Shown: one piece after another, positions 35,717-43,888 of the stretch
Numbering within the stretch: the stretch's first letter is position 1
Layout of the letters: every line of letters starts with the position of its first letter
NCBI GenBank assembly: GCA_023436715.1
Contig: JAEZIJ010000210.1
Coordinates: 1-64,000, forward strand
Length of the DNA: 64,000 nucleotides
Origin: Acidobacteriota bacterium
GTDB taxonomy: Bacteria; Acidobacteriota; Terriglobia; Bryobacterales; Bryobacteraceae
Direction: 5' to 3'
Notes under the pieces: generated by a model
What the model was told of the DNA's origin: nothing
The model's database searches: none
What the model saw: the letters and a program-made list of their open reading frames with translations, nothing else
Translations under genes and position numbers: made by a program

Positions 35717-37321
35717 GTGCTCAGACGGCTGGCTCCGAAACTGATCCTGGCGCTGACGGTAATCGTCATCATCATCGACACACTGCTCGGTGTGGTGATC
35801 TCCCGCATCGAGGAGCGGCACCTCCTGGATACGATGATCCTCGGCGCGGACCAGCTTTCCCGCGGCATCACAAGCACCACCTGGCACGCGATGCTTGCGG
35901 ACCATCGCGCCTCCGCCTACGAGATCATGCGGACCATCTCGCTCAAGCAGGGCATCGAGCGCATCCGGATTTTCAACGCGAACGGCCGGATCATGTTCTC
36001 GACCATCCCCGGCGAACGCGACAAGCAGGTGGATAAGGACGCCGAGAGTTGCTCGCTCTGTCACGCTTCCACCGAGCCGCTCGTAAAGGTGGACGTGCCA
36101 TCGCGCGCCCGCATCTTCCGCGGCAGGGGCGGCCGGCGCAACCTCGCCATGATCACGCCAATCTACAACGAGCCTTCGTGCAGCGAGGCGGCCTGCCACG
36201 CCCACCCCGCCGGCACGAAAGTCCTGGGTGTGCTCGATGTGGCGCTGAATCTCGATCCGGTGGATGGCGAGGTGGCAGCCATACGATGGAGCGTGTTAGC
36301 GGTCACGGGCGTACACATACTGGTCTTCGGCGTATTCATCGTCTTCTTTATCCGTCACTTCCTGGGCAAGCCGATACGCAAGCTGGTTGCGGCGACGCAA
36401 TCCGTGAGCCGCATGGATCTCGACCAGCCGATCGCGATCGGATCGAGCGAGGATCTTGACGAGGTGGCGCGCTCCTTCAACGCCATGCGCGAGCAATTGA
36501 AGGCGGCGCTGGCCGAGATTCACGAGTTTACGCAGCACCTCGAGGCCAAAGTCGCCGAGCGCACCGATCAGTTGAACGCGGCGCATCGGAAACTGTCGCA
36601 AAGCCACCGGCTGGCCTCGCTCGGACAGCTCGCGGCCAGCGTGGCCCACGAGGTCAACAACCCGCTTTGCGGCGTGCTCAATCTTGCCATGCTGATGCGG
36701 CGTTTGCTCGAAAACGGCAGCTTGCCTCCGGAGCGGGTTAAGGAGTTCCGCAAATACCTCGATCTGGTCGTGAGCGAAACCGAGCGGATCGGGCGCGTGG
36801 TCGGCGATTTGCTTGCGTTCTCGCGCTGGCCGAAACCGCAGCGCACCGGGGCCGATCTCAACAAAGTCGTGCGTGCTACCGCCTCCCTCGCCGCGCACAA
36901 GCTGAAGTTGATGAGCGTCGAAATCGAGATTGCGCTCGACGAGAACCTCCCCGTCATTCCGTGCGACGGAGCGCAAGTCCAGCAGGTGCTCCTGAACCTT
37001 CTGCTCAATGCCGGCGAAGCCATGCCCGAGCGGCGCGGCGGGCGTGTGCGGATTGAGACGCGGGCGGAGCCCGACGGCCGCTCGGCCGCCATTGCGGTGA
37101 GCGATACCGGCGAGGGCATCCCGCCGGAAAACCTGTCGCGCATCTTCGACCCTTTCTTCACCACGAAACCGGAGGGCAAGGGCGTGGGGCTCGGGCTGGC
37201 GGTATCCTACGGAATCGTTCAGGCCCACGGCGGCGAAATCGAAGTGGACAGCAAACCTGGCGTGGGCACGACATTCACTGTGAGGCTGCCGCTTGCGGCG
37301 CCCGCGGCCATGGAGGAGTGA
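35717..37321 (+). CDS. dihaem sensor histidine kinase
   Basis: A 534-residue membrane sensor. Helix 1 (about residues 8-28) is followed by a periplasmic domain with two c-type haem attachment motifs, C112-S-L-C115-H116 and C155-x4-C160-H161, then helix 2 (VLAVTGVHILVFGVFIVFF), a HAMP domain, a HisKA domain with H311 in VAHEVNNP and an HATPase_c domain (LLNAGEAMPE, DTGEGIPPENLS, KGVGLGLAVSYGIV). Haem in the input domain suggests sensing of redox state, oxygen or NO; that is inference. The GTG at 35717 is chosen because the longer frame only overlaps the phosphodiesterase gene. The partner regulator follows after three bases. Confidence 0.92.
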   Translation: MLRRLAPKLILALTVIVIIIDTLLGVVISRIEERHLLDTMILGADQLSRGITSTTWHAMLADHRASAYEIMRTISLKQGIERIRIFNANGRIMFSTIPGERDKQVDKDAESCSLCHASTEPLVKVDVPSRARIFRGRGGRRNLAMITPIYNEPSCSEAACHAHPAGTKVLGVLDVALNLDPVDGEVAAIRWSVLAVTGVHILVFGVFIVFFIRHFLGKPIRKLVAATQSVSRMDLDQPIAIGSSEDLDEVARSFNAMREQLKAALAEIHEFTQHLEAKVAERTDQLNAAHRKLSQSHRLASLGQLAASVAHEVNNPLCGVLNLAMLMRRLLENGSLPPERVKEFRKYLDLVVSETERIGRVVGDLLAFSRWPKPQRTGADLNKVVRATASLAAHKLKLMSVEIEIALDENLPVIPCDGAQVQQVLLNLLLNAGEAMPERRGGRVRIETRAEPDGRSAAIAVSDTGEGIPPENLSRIFDPFFTTKPEGKGVGLGLAVSYGIVQAHGGEIEVDSKPGVGTTFTVRLPLAAPAAMEE

Positions 37322-37324
37322 TCG

Positions 37325-38680
37325 ATGCGCTGGAACATTCTCGTGGTGGATGACGAAGACGTGATGCGCGAGTCGCTGGCCGCATGGCTTCGCGAGGACG
37401 GCTATTCCGTCGATACCGCCGCTTCCGGCCGGCAGGCGCTCGAAAAAGCCCGGTCGAAAAACTACGCCGTCTGCTTCGTCGATCTCAAGATGCCGGGAGG
37501 CATGGACGGCCTCGAGACCATGCGCGAGATTCGCAAGCTGTCGCCCGAGGCGGCCATCGTCATCATCACCGCCTACGCTACCGTCGATACGGCGGTGGCG
37601 GCCATGAAACAGGGCGCGCAGGAGTACGTTGTCAAGCCATGCAACCCGCGCGAGATCTCGCTGATGGTCGCGAGGATGCTAAAGGTCAAGCGGCTCGAAC
37701 GCGAGAACGCGATCCTGCGGGAGAAACTGGCGCGGCGGTACCGCTATCAGGACCTGGTCACCAAGAACCCGCGGATGCTCGAAATCATCGGCCTGAGCAG
37801 GCAGATCGCGGACCTGCCGAGCACGGTCCTGATCCGCGGCGAGAGCGGCACGGGCAAGGGCCTTCTCGCGCGGGCCATTCACAACGCAAGCCGCCGGGCG
37901 CCGCGGCCGTTCATCAGCGTCAGTTGCGCCGCCCTGGCCGAGACGCTGCTCGAATCCGAACTCTTCGGGCACGAGAGAGGCTCGTTCACGGGCGCGGTGG
38001 AGACGGTGAAGGGCAAATTCGAAATCGCCGACGGCGGCACCGTTTTCCTGGACGAGATCGGCGACGTCTCAGCGAAGCTGCAAACCGACCTGCTGCGCGT
38101 GATCGAGGACAAGCGATTCTACCGGGTCGGGGGCTCCGAGGAGATCGTCGTGGACGCGCGAATCGTTGCGGCCACGAATGCCGACCTGACGCAGGCGGCG
38201 CGAGACGGCCGTTTTCGCGAAGACCTTTACTACCGCCTGAACGTCATCGAGATCGCGATCCCGCCTTTGCGCGAGCGCCGCGACGATATCCCGCTGCTGG
38301 CGCGCCACTTTATCCACCACCGCTCGCACGAACTCGGCAAAGAGGTGTCCGGCATCTCCGAAGATGGCTTGAAGGCGCTGCTGGAGCACGATTGGCCGGG
38401 CAACATCAGGGAACTCGAGAACGCAATCGAGCGTGCGCTCGTCACGTGCGGCCAGGCTCAACTGTGCGAGAGGGATTTCGCTTTCCTCAAGAAGGACGAC
38501 AGAAAGGCATGGCCCGTGCCTGCCGGCATGACCCTGGAAGAAATGGAACGGCACGCCATCGCCGCGGTGCTTGAGCGGCACCAGGGGAATATCAAGGAAA
38601 CAGCAGGCGCACTTGGAATCGACCGTTCCACGCTTTACGAAAAGATCAAAAGATATGGGATCAGGCGCGGTGGTGCTTGA
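37325..38680 (+). CDS. sigma-54-dependent response regulator (NtrC family)
   Basis: A 451-residue transcription activator: receiver domain (residues 1-120, phospho-acceptor D53 in FVDLKMPGG), AAA+ domain with GESGTGKG as Walker A and GSFTGA in the sigma-54 contact loop (GAFTGA with a Ser), Walker B TVFLDEIGD and the arginine-rich sensor region, and a C-terminal Fis-type helix-turn-helix (GNIKETAGALGIDRSTLYEKI). It is the output partner of the dihaem kinase three bases upstream. No convincing -24/-12 promoter was found in the window, so its targets are unknown. Confidence 0.95.
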   Translation: MRWNILVVDDEDVMRESLAAWLREDGYSVDTAASGRQALEKARSKNYAVCFVDLKMPGGMDGLETMREIRKLSPEAAIVIITAYATVDTAVAAMKQGAQEYVVKPCNPREISLMVARMLKVKRLERENAILREKLARRYRYQDLVTKNPRMLEIIGLSRQIADLPSTVLIRGESGTGKGLLARAIHNASRRAPRPFISVSCAALAETLLESELFGHERGSFTGAVETVKGKFEIADGGTVFLDEIGDVSAKLQTDLLRVIEDKRFYRVGGSEEIVVDARIVAATNADLTQAARDGRFREDLYYRLNVIEIAIPPLRERRDDIPLLARHFIHHRSHELGKEVSGISEDGLKALLEHDWPGNIRELENAIERALVTCGQAQLCERDFAFLKKDDRKAWPVPAGMTLEEMERHAIAAVLERHQGNIKETAGALGIDRSTLYEKIKRYGIRRGGA

Positions 38681-38780
38681 GCCTGTCGTAAACGGCGCCG
38701 GCCGCCACCACGAGAACTAGAACGAGTACGCCACCTCCCATCAGGGCGTTGGTCAGATTCAGCCACCACTCTTGAGCCAT
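38661..38780 (-). CDS. candidate 39-residue single-helix membrane peptide
   Basis: On the minus strand an ATG opens a 39-codon frame: a short polar start (MAQEWWLNLTNAL), one continuous hydrophobic helix rich in Val/Leu (about residues 17-30) and a positively charged tail (YDRLKHHRA). This is the layout of a small inner-membrane protein with the tail inside. The last 20 bases overlap the 3' end of the response-regulator gene. No good ribosome binding site is visible, so expression is uncertain. It is too regular for random sequence, but no family is recognised. Confidence 0.42.
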   Translation of the reverse strand: MAQEWWLNLTNALMGGGVLVLVLVVAAGAVYDRLKHHRA

Positions 38781-38898
38781 AGGTAGGGTCTTGGGCACGC
38801 CGGTGGCCAGATTGAAAACAAAAGGACTATCGTGAGCGCCTCTCGGAAAATGTCGGATTTCCCTACACGTCGAGTCTGGAATTCCTGCATTCGGCCTC

Positions 38899-38932
38899 GT
38901 ATCAGGGCACGGCTTTAGCCGTGCCCTGATAC
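38899..38932. repeat. 34-bp minimal palindromic repeat (copy 3)
   Basis: GTATCAGGGCACGGCT and its perfect reverse complement are separated by two bases (TT). This equals the two outer ends of the 137-bp repeats joined directly, with the interior missing. It lies between the convergent response-regulator and TonB-receptor genes. As RNA it would make a 16-bp hairpin on either strand. Confidence 0.88.
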
Positions 38933-38974
38933 AAAGCGCACGCTCGGATCTGCCAGGGTCTATAGTGCTCCCTA

Positions 38975-41900
38975 TCAGAACTCGAACTTGAGCGCGAACT
39001 GCAGGTCGCGGTTGTCCGAGTTCGTCGAGGTGATCTGCCCAACGGTCGGCGACCCGATACTCGCGTTCGGGAAGCCAAAGAAGGGCGTATTGGTCAGGTT
39101 GAAGCTATCGAGCCGGAACTGGATGTTGTACCGTTCGCGAAAACGATTGTTCTTCACGAACGATACATCGAAGTTCACCTGGCCCGGTCCGTAGAGAACG
39201 CCGCGCGCGACGTTGCCGTACGTATTCGGCGGTGGCGCGACAAACGCCTTGGGATCGAACCACATCGCAGGATCCGGGTTGTCCAGTTTGCCGCTGCCGA
39301 TGCGGTTGGGCCAGCTCGGCGCGCCGTTGTTCACACCCTGGGACAAGCTCACGTTGAACGGACGCCCGCCTTGAAGGGTGGTGATGCCCGAGAGAGTCCA
39401 TCCGCCCGCTACCCACCGCAGCGGACCGCTCGTGGCCCAGCGCTTGCCCGGCCCGAACGGAAGCTCGTACAGGTAGTTCCCGACAAGCCGATGTTTCACG
39501 TCAAAGCCGGAAGGTCCACGGCCCGCCCGGATGTTGGTGATCGTCTGCGGTCCGCCCGTCTGACCGCCGCCGCTCGCCGCCGACCCGCCGTAATCGAGGT
39601 TCTTCGAGAACGTGTACGCGGCCATGAACTGCAGGCCGCTCGCAAACCTCTTCTCCAATTTGGCGCTCAGGCCGTTGTAGCTCGAGGAGTTCCGCGGATC
39701 GAAGATCGTGATGCTGGTGACGTTCGCAATCGGCTGAAGCAGACGCCGCGACTGGGTGCTTCCAATCCCTGGCTGCACTTCATTGGGATTGTAACCGAAC
39801 AGCAGGTGGGTGCTGTGGCTACCGGCGTAAGCGATCTCGACCATCATGGTGCTGCTGATCTGCCGTTCGATGTTGAAGTTCCAGCTCATCATCGACGGCG
39901 TGTCGTTTTTGAAACCGTGCCCGAGCACCGCAACCGGCGAGGCATTCAGCTCAGCCGTCGTGCGCGGCTTTACCGTCTGTATGGCCGGGAACGGCTGATT
40001 GATGGTCGGAATCACGCTCCAGTTCGTCGGGTTGGTCGGAAGGTTGCCGAACGGAGTCTGCGAAACCACGTACGGAACCTGCTCGCCGAGCATGCTGGAG
40101 CCGGACGGCAGTTCGGGGAAATAGCTGATCGCGTAACCGCTGCGGATGATTGTCTTGCCGTCGCCCATCATGTCATATGCGAATCCGATTCTGGGACCGA
40201 AGTTGCGGTAGCGGGTCTCCTTGCCGGCAGTGCGCGAAATGCCGTCTTCACCGGCATAGGCAAGCCGCAGGTTGGTCATGTCGAAGTTGACGATCCGGTC
40301 CCGGATGGCCACGTCGGGCTTGAAGATGTCGTAGCGCACACCGAGGTTGACGGTGAGGCGCCGCGAAACCTTCCAGTCGTCCTGGAAATAGAAGCCGTGG
40401 TCCTGGACCGTGGTGTAGTATGGCTCCAGCAGGATGCTGCGCCCGCCGCCGCCGCTGATGTAGCCGAGCAGCAGCGTGGCCAGCCCGGTACCCTGCGAGT
40501 TCGTCACGGGGTCGTTCGTGTAGTTCTTGCCGAAGGTCATGTCGCCGCGCGGTCCGCCTCCGGGGGGGCCCGTGTAGGGCGACGTCATGCGGCGCACATA
40601 GCGGTACCCGAACTTGGTCTGGTGACGGCCGAGTGTCCATGCGATGCCGTCCTCCAATTGCCAGTGTGTTTCGCGCGGGTTCGCAGGCAGGAAGCCCGGC
40701 CCGCCGCTCAGTCCCGTGAAATCGGTGACGTTGATGTTCGGAATTCCCGAGCTCTGCTGGGAGATGTTGATCCCCATGATGCCCAGCGAAGTAGCTGCGT
40801 TGTGTCCGAGATCGGACTGGCGCGTGAACGGATTCGTGCGCGCAAAGCCGCCGCGGAACTCGTTCACGAGATTGGGCTTGAACACGTGTGTTTCGTTGAT
40901 CGCCAAGCCTTGGGTCGTCAGGTCCGTGACCTGGAGTCCTGCGACATACGGGCCGAGATCGAATTTCTTCGCGAAATCCGGAGTCGGCAGGCAGCAGTTC
41001 GCCTGTCCCTGCGGCGCGATCAGCCGGAAAGCCTCGTAGCTGTACCGGACGAACAGCGAATCCGACTGCGAGATCTGGTGATCCACGCGTGTGGTGAATC
41101 CGTCATCATCGAGCGAACGCGGCAGGCTGCTCGTATAGTTGTTGAAGTTGCCCGGCACATTGGGCAGCGGATATATGCTGGCGACATTCAGGCCGACCTG
41201 GTTCATGCGGTTCGACGGGATCACGTTCCCCGTGAACGGGTCACGGAAATACTGCGGGTTGAGTTTCGGGTCGACGGGCTTCGCCGGATCGAAGTTCGGA
41301 TTCAGCCGCGTCGTGAGCGGATCGTAGATATTGATCAGATTGCCTTTCGGGTCCGTGAAATTGCTGAAGTTGCCAATGCGCGTTTCTGCGGTTGGCACAG
41401 TGTTGCTGAACGAGAGACCCTTCCTTTCCTTCATTCCAAAGTAGTCCATGAAGAAGAAGGTCTTGTTCCTGCCGTTGTACAACTTAGGCAAGTACACCGG
41501 CCCGCTCAAGGCCGCGCCGTACTGATTGCGCCGGTAGGGCGGCTTTGCGAAGGGCCTGGGGTTAATATAGCTCCGCGCATCGAAAAGGTCGTTGCGCAGG
41601 AACTCGAACGCGTTGCCGTGCACGTCGTTCCCGCCGGACTTGGTCGATACCGAGACCACGCCCGCGCCGCGGCCGAATTCCGCCGAATAAGTTCCCGTCA
41701 GCACCTTGAATTCGCGCACGGATTCGATCGACGGCTGCACGATCACCGTGTTGAACGTGTACTCGTTGTTGTCGATACCGTCCACCAGCCAGGCATTCGT
41801 GTTCGCCTGGCTGCCCAGCGCGTTGAAGTTCGATGCGGCGCGCGGATTGAACGAGCTCTGGCCGGAAAGGTTCTCGCCCTGCTGGCCGGGCGTCACGTTC

Positions 41901-42385
41901 GGAGCCAGATAGACAAGCTGCGCAAAGTTGCGCCCGTTCAGCGGCAGTTCGCGAATGGCCTTCTCGGTAACCACGGCGCCCAGCTCCGCCGTCTCCGACC
42001 TGACCAGCGGCGCCGCCGCGGTCACTTCGACCGAGTCGGCCACACCGCCAACCTGAAGCGTGAAATCGAGCCGCGCCTTCTGGTCAACCTGCAGGTCGAA
42101 GTTCTGGCTCGCCTGCTTCCGGAATCCATCTTTGTCTACCGACACCTGGTAGGTGCCGGGGATAAGGAATGGCGCGTAGTAAGCGCCATTTTCATCAGTT
42201 TTATATGTCTGAATCGTTCCCTTGGTTACTTCCTTGATGGTGATGGTCGCGGCCGTAACCACCGCTCCGCTGGCGTCGCGGACTTCACCCAAAATCGTTC
42301 CGGTTGTAACCTGCGCCATCAAGACCGAGCCGATACACACAATCAGGCCTAATAATAGGCCGAGTTTGGTAAATGCAGGTCTCAT
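38975..42385 (-). CDS. TonB-dependent receptor, Oar-like, with CarboxypepD_reg domain
   Basis: A 1136-residue outer-membrane protein. A signal peptide (LGLLLGLIVCIGSVLMAQ) is followed by a carboxypeptidase-regulatory beta-sandwich (TTGTILGEVRDASGAVV), a plug domain (ELPLNGRNFAQLVYLAPN, DGIDNNEYTFNTV, EFGRGAGVVSVSTKSGGN) and a long beta-barrel ending in FALKFEF, with the terminal aromatic needed for outer-membrane assembly. Acidobacteria use many such proteins for import of large substrates. The ATG at 42385 is chosen because GGGAGA precedes it; 42406 is a weaker alternative. It closes the downstream end of the sugar-catabolism cluster and is likely its importer, though a 196-base gap suggests its own promoter. 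Confidence 0.92.
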   Translation of the reverse strand: MRPAFTKLGLLLGLIVCIGSVLMAQVTTGTILGEVRDASGAVVTAATITIKEVTKGTIQTYKTDENGAYYAPFLIPGTYQVSVDKDGFRKQASQNFDLQVDQKARLDFTLQVGGVADSVEVTAAAPLVRSETAELGAVVTEKAIRELPLNGRNFAQLVYLAPNVTPGQQGENLSGQSSFNPRAASNFNALGSQANTNAWLVDGIDNNEYTFNTVIVQPSIESVREFKVLTGTYSAEFGRGAGVVSVSTKSGGNDVHGNAFEFLRNDLFDARSYINPRPFAKPPYRRNQYGAALSGPVYLPKLYNGRNKTFFFMDYFGMKERKGLSFSNTVPTAETRIGNFSNFTDPKGNLINIYDPLTTRLNPNFDPAKPVDPKLNPQYFRDPFTGNVIPSNRMNQVGLNVASIYPLPNVPGNFNNYTSSLPRSLDDDGFTTRVDHQISQSDSLFVRYSYEAFRLIAPQGQANCCLPTPDFAKKFDLGPYVAGLQVTDLTTQGLAINETHVFKPNLVNEFRGGFARTNPFTRQSDLGHNAATSLGIMGINISQQSSGIPNINVTDFTGLSGGPGFLPANPRETHWQLEDGIAWTLGRHQTKFGYRYVRRMTSPYTGPPGGGPRGDMTFGKNYTNDPVTNSQGTGLATLLLGYISGGGGRSILLEPYYTTVQDHGFYFQDDWKVSRRLTVNLGVRYDIFKPDVAIRDRIVNFDMTNLRLAYAGEDGISRTAGKETRYRNFGPRIGFAYDMMGDGKTIIRSGYAISYFPELPSGSSMLGEQVPYVVSQTPFGNLPTNPTNWSVIPTINQPFPAIQTVKPRTTAELNASPVAVLGHGFKNDTPSMMSWNFNIERQISSTMMVEIAYAGSHSTHLLFGYNPNEVQPGIGSTQSRRLLQPIANVTSITIFDPRNSSSYNGLSAKLEKRFASGLQFMAAYTFSKNLDYGGSAASGGGQTGGPQTITNIRAGRGPSGFDVKHRLVGNYLYELPFGPGKRWATSGPLRWVAGGWTLSGITTLQGGRPFNVSLSQGVNNGAPSWPNRIGSGKLDNPDPAMWFDPKAFVAPPPNTYGNVARGVLYGPGQVNFDVSFVKNNRFRERYNIQFRLDSFNLTNTPFFGFPNASIGSPTVGQITSTNSDNRDLQFALKFEF

Positions 42386-42561
42386 TAGGTTGGATCTCCC
42401 GTACATCCCTCAATGCACTCCGATCACTCTGAGCAGCCCGAAGCTCCCCGAAGCCCTCTAATCTTCAGGGAGCAAATCGAGCGCGAGGTCAGTATACACC
42501 TGGACCGTTAAATCCGAACCCACTGATTTCGTAGTCTTTTTGTGACGCGATGTTACTAACT

Positions 42562-42581
42562 TTGGTAGCCGCCGCTACCAA
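42562..42581. terminator. perfect hairpin directly after the metallohydrolase stop codon
   Basis: TTGGTAGC (42562-42569) and GCTACCAA (42574-42581) form an 8-bp perfect stem with a CGCC loop. The stem begins at the base next to the stop codon of the minus-strand metallohydrolase. There is no T-run after it, so it may slow or stabilise the transcript 3' end, or serve as an operator ahead of the TonB receptor gene. Which role applies is undecided. Confidence 0.4.
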
Positions 42582-43814
42582 TTACCGGAATTCGGGCGCG
42601 CCCAGTCCGTTGAGGTCATAGGCGACCTTGCCGTCCTTCAAAGTCATCTCGCACAGGAGCCTTTTCGTGCCCCGGAGCCGGACGCCGGTAGCGTCGAGGA
42701 AGCCGAACTCCCCGTTTTCGATCCGCAGCACCGCGATGTCCGCGACGGCGCCGGCGGACAGGTGCCCCAGTTCCTCGTGGTGGATCTCGCGCGCGGGATT
42801 CCACGTAGACTTCGCGATGACGTGTTCCACCGGCATGCCCATTATCAGGAACTTGCTCATGACATTGAGCATGTCTTTCATCCCGCCGTTCATGCTGCTG
42901 ATGTGCAGGTCGGTGGAGATCGAATCGGGCAGGAAGCCCTGCTCGACGGCGGGCTTGGCTACGCGCCAGAAGAAGCTTCCGGCCCCGTGGCCCACATCGA
43001 AAATGACGCCGCGTTTGCGCGCCTCGGGCAGGGCAGGGTTCAGGCGCCCGGAACCGTCCACCTCGCCGCGCAGTCCGGAATAGACGTGGGTATATATGTC
43101 ACCCGGACGGAGCTTGTCCAATATGAGATCCCGTAGAGGGCGCTCGGTGCGATTCCTGCCGAAATCGACCATCACCGGAATTTTCGCAATGTTACCGGCT
43201 TCGACCGCGCGCTCCACCGGCGCCCATTCCGGCCCCTCAAAGTGGGCTGTTTTGACGCCGACGATCAGTTCCTTATGCCGGAGCGCCATTTCTGCCGTGG
43301 GCTTGGCTTCCATGTCGGCGAGGTCCTGCTCGAACTTACCGCCGCGCATGCCGTTGCCGACGATGTTGATGAAGGCGAGCAGACGCGTCCTGGAGCGGTC
43401 GATGACGCGGTCCTTGAAGTCGGCGAAATTGCGCCAGCCCGCTCCGCCGGCGTCGACCATCGTGGTCACGCCAACGCGGAAGCTGAACCCGTCGGGATAG
43501 ACGCTGTTGTCTCCGGCGTAGGAGTTCCGCTCGCCGGTCCCCGTATACGCGTGTACGTGAATGTCGATGAGCCCGGGCGTGACGTACAGGCCCGAGACAT
43601 CGATCACCTTGGAGGCGCGCGCCGGGTCAATGTTCGCTGCGACCTCGGCTATGCGGCCATTGCGGATCGCCACATCGCGGCGATCGGAGATTTTGTTTCG
43701 GGGGTCGATGACGCGCCCCCCGCGAAGCAGCAGGTCATATTTCGGCTGGGCCGCAACCACCCCGGCAAGAGCCAGCGCGAGCGTCAGAACCGTAACGCCA
43801 GATTCGAGAGCCAT
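42582..43814 (-). CDS. exported amidohydrolase/deacetylase-type metallohydrolase
   Basis: A 410-residue binuclear-metal hydrolase of the amidohydrolase superfamily. A signal peptide (VLTLALALAGVVAAQ) precedes a small beta domain (KYDLLLRGGRVIDPRNKIS). Metal-site motifs are PGLIDIHVHAY, the lysine region GVKTAHF, THVYSG, FDVGHGAGSFFW and the final Asp in SISTDLH. This pattern fits the EF_0837/AHA_3915-like 'amidohydrolase/deacetylase' group rather than dihydroorotase. The substrate is unknown; an acyl-amine or lactone of a sugar is plausible from the neighbours. It follows the tandem ThuA gene after 74 bases on the same strand. Confidence 0.85.
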   Translation of the reverse strand: MALESGVTVLTLALALAGVVAAQPKYDLLLRGGRVIDPRNKISDRRDVAIRNGRIAEVAANIDPARASKVIDVSGLYVTPGLIDIHVHAYTGTGERNSYAGDNSVYPDGFSFRVGVTTMVDAGGAGWRNFADFKDRVIDRSRTRLLAFINIVGNGMRGGKFEQDLADMEAKPTAEMALRHKELIVGVKTAHFEGPEWAPVERAVEAGNIAKIPVMVDFGRNRTERPLRDLILDKLRPGDIYTHVYSGLRGEVDGSGRLNPALPEARKRGVIFDVGHGAGSFFWRVAKPAVEQGFLPDSISTDLHISSMNGGMKDMLNVMSKFLIMGMPVEHVIAKSTWNPAREIHHEELGHLSAGAVADIAVLRIENGEFGFLDATGVRLRGTKRLLCEMTLKDGKVAYDLNGLGAPEFR

Positions 43815-43888
43815 ACATTCACCCCGCCAAACAGAATAGTCCTAACCGCGACCGCAAGGGAAGACGCTGGCGCCCGTAATTTGGCCTC

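Noticed and set aside
24674..38932. Palindromic repeats as a CRISPR array
   Set aside because: The copies are far apart, without regular spacers and without cas genes.
39371..42352. 993-codon plus-strand open frame opposite the TonB receptor
   Set aside because: Composition is Arg/Val/Ala-rich antisense sequence with no domains; the receptor frame has signal peptide, plug and C-terminal Phe.
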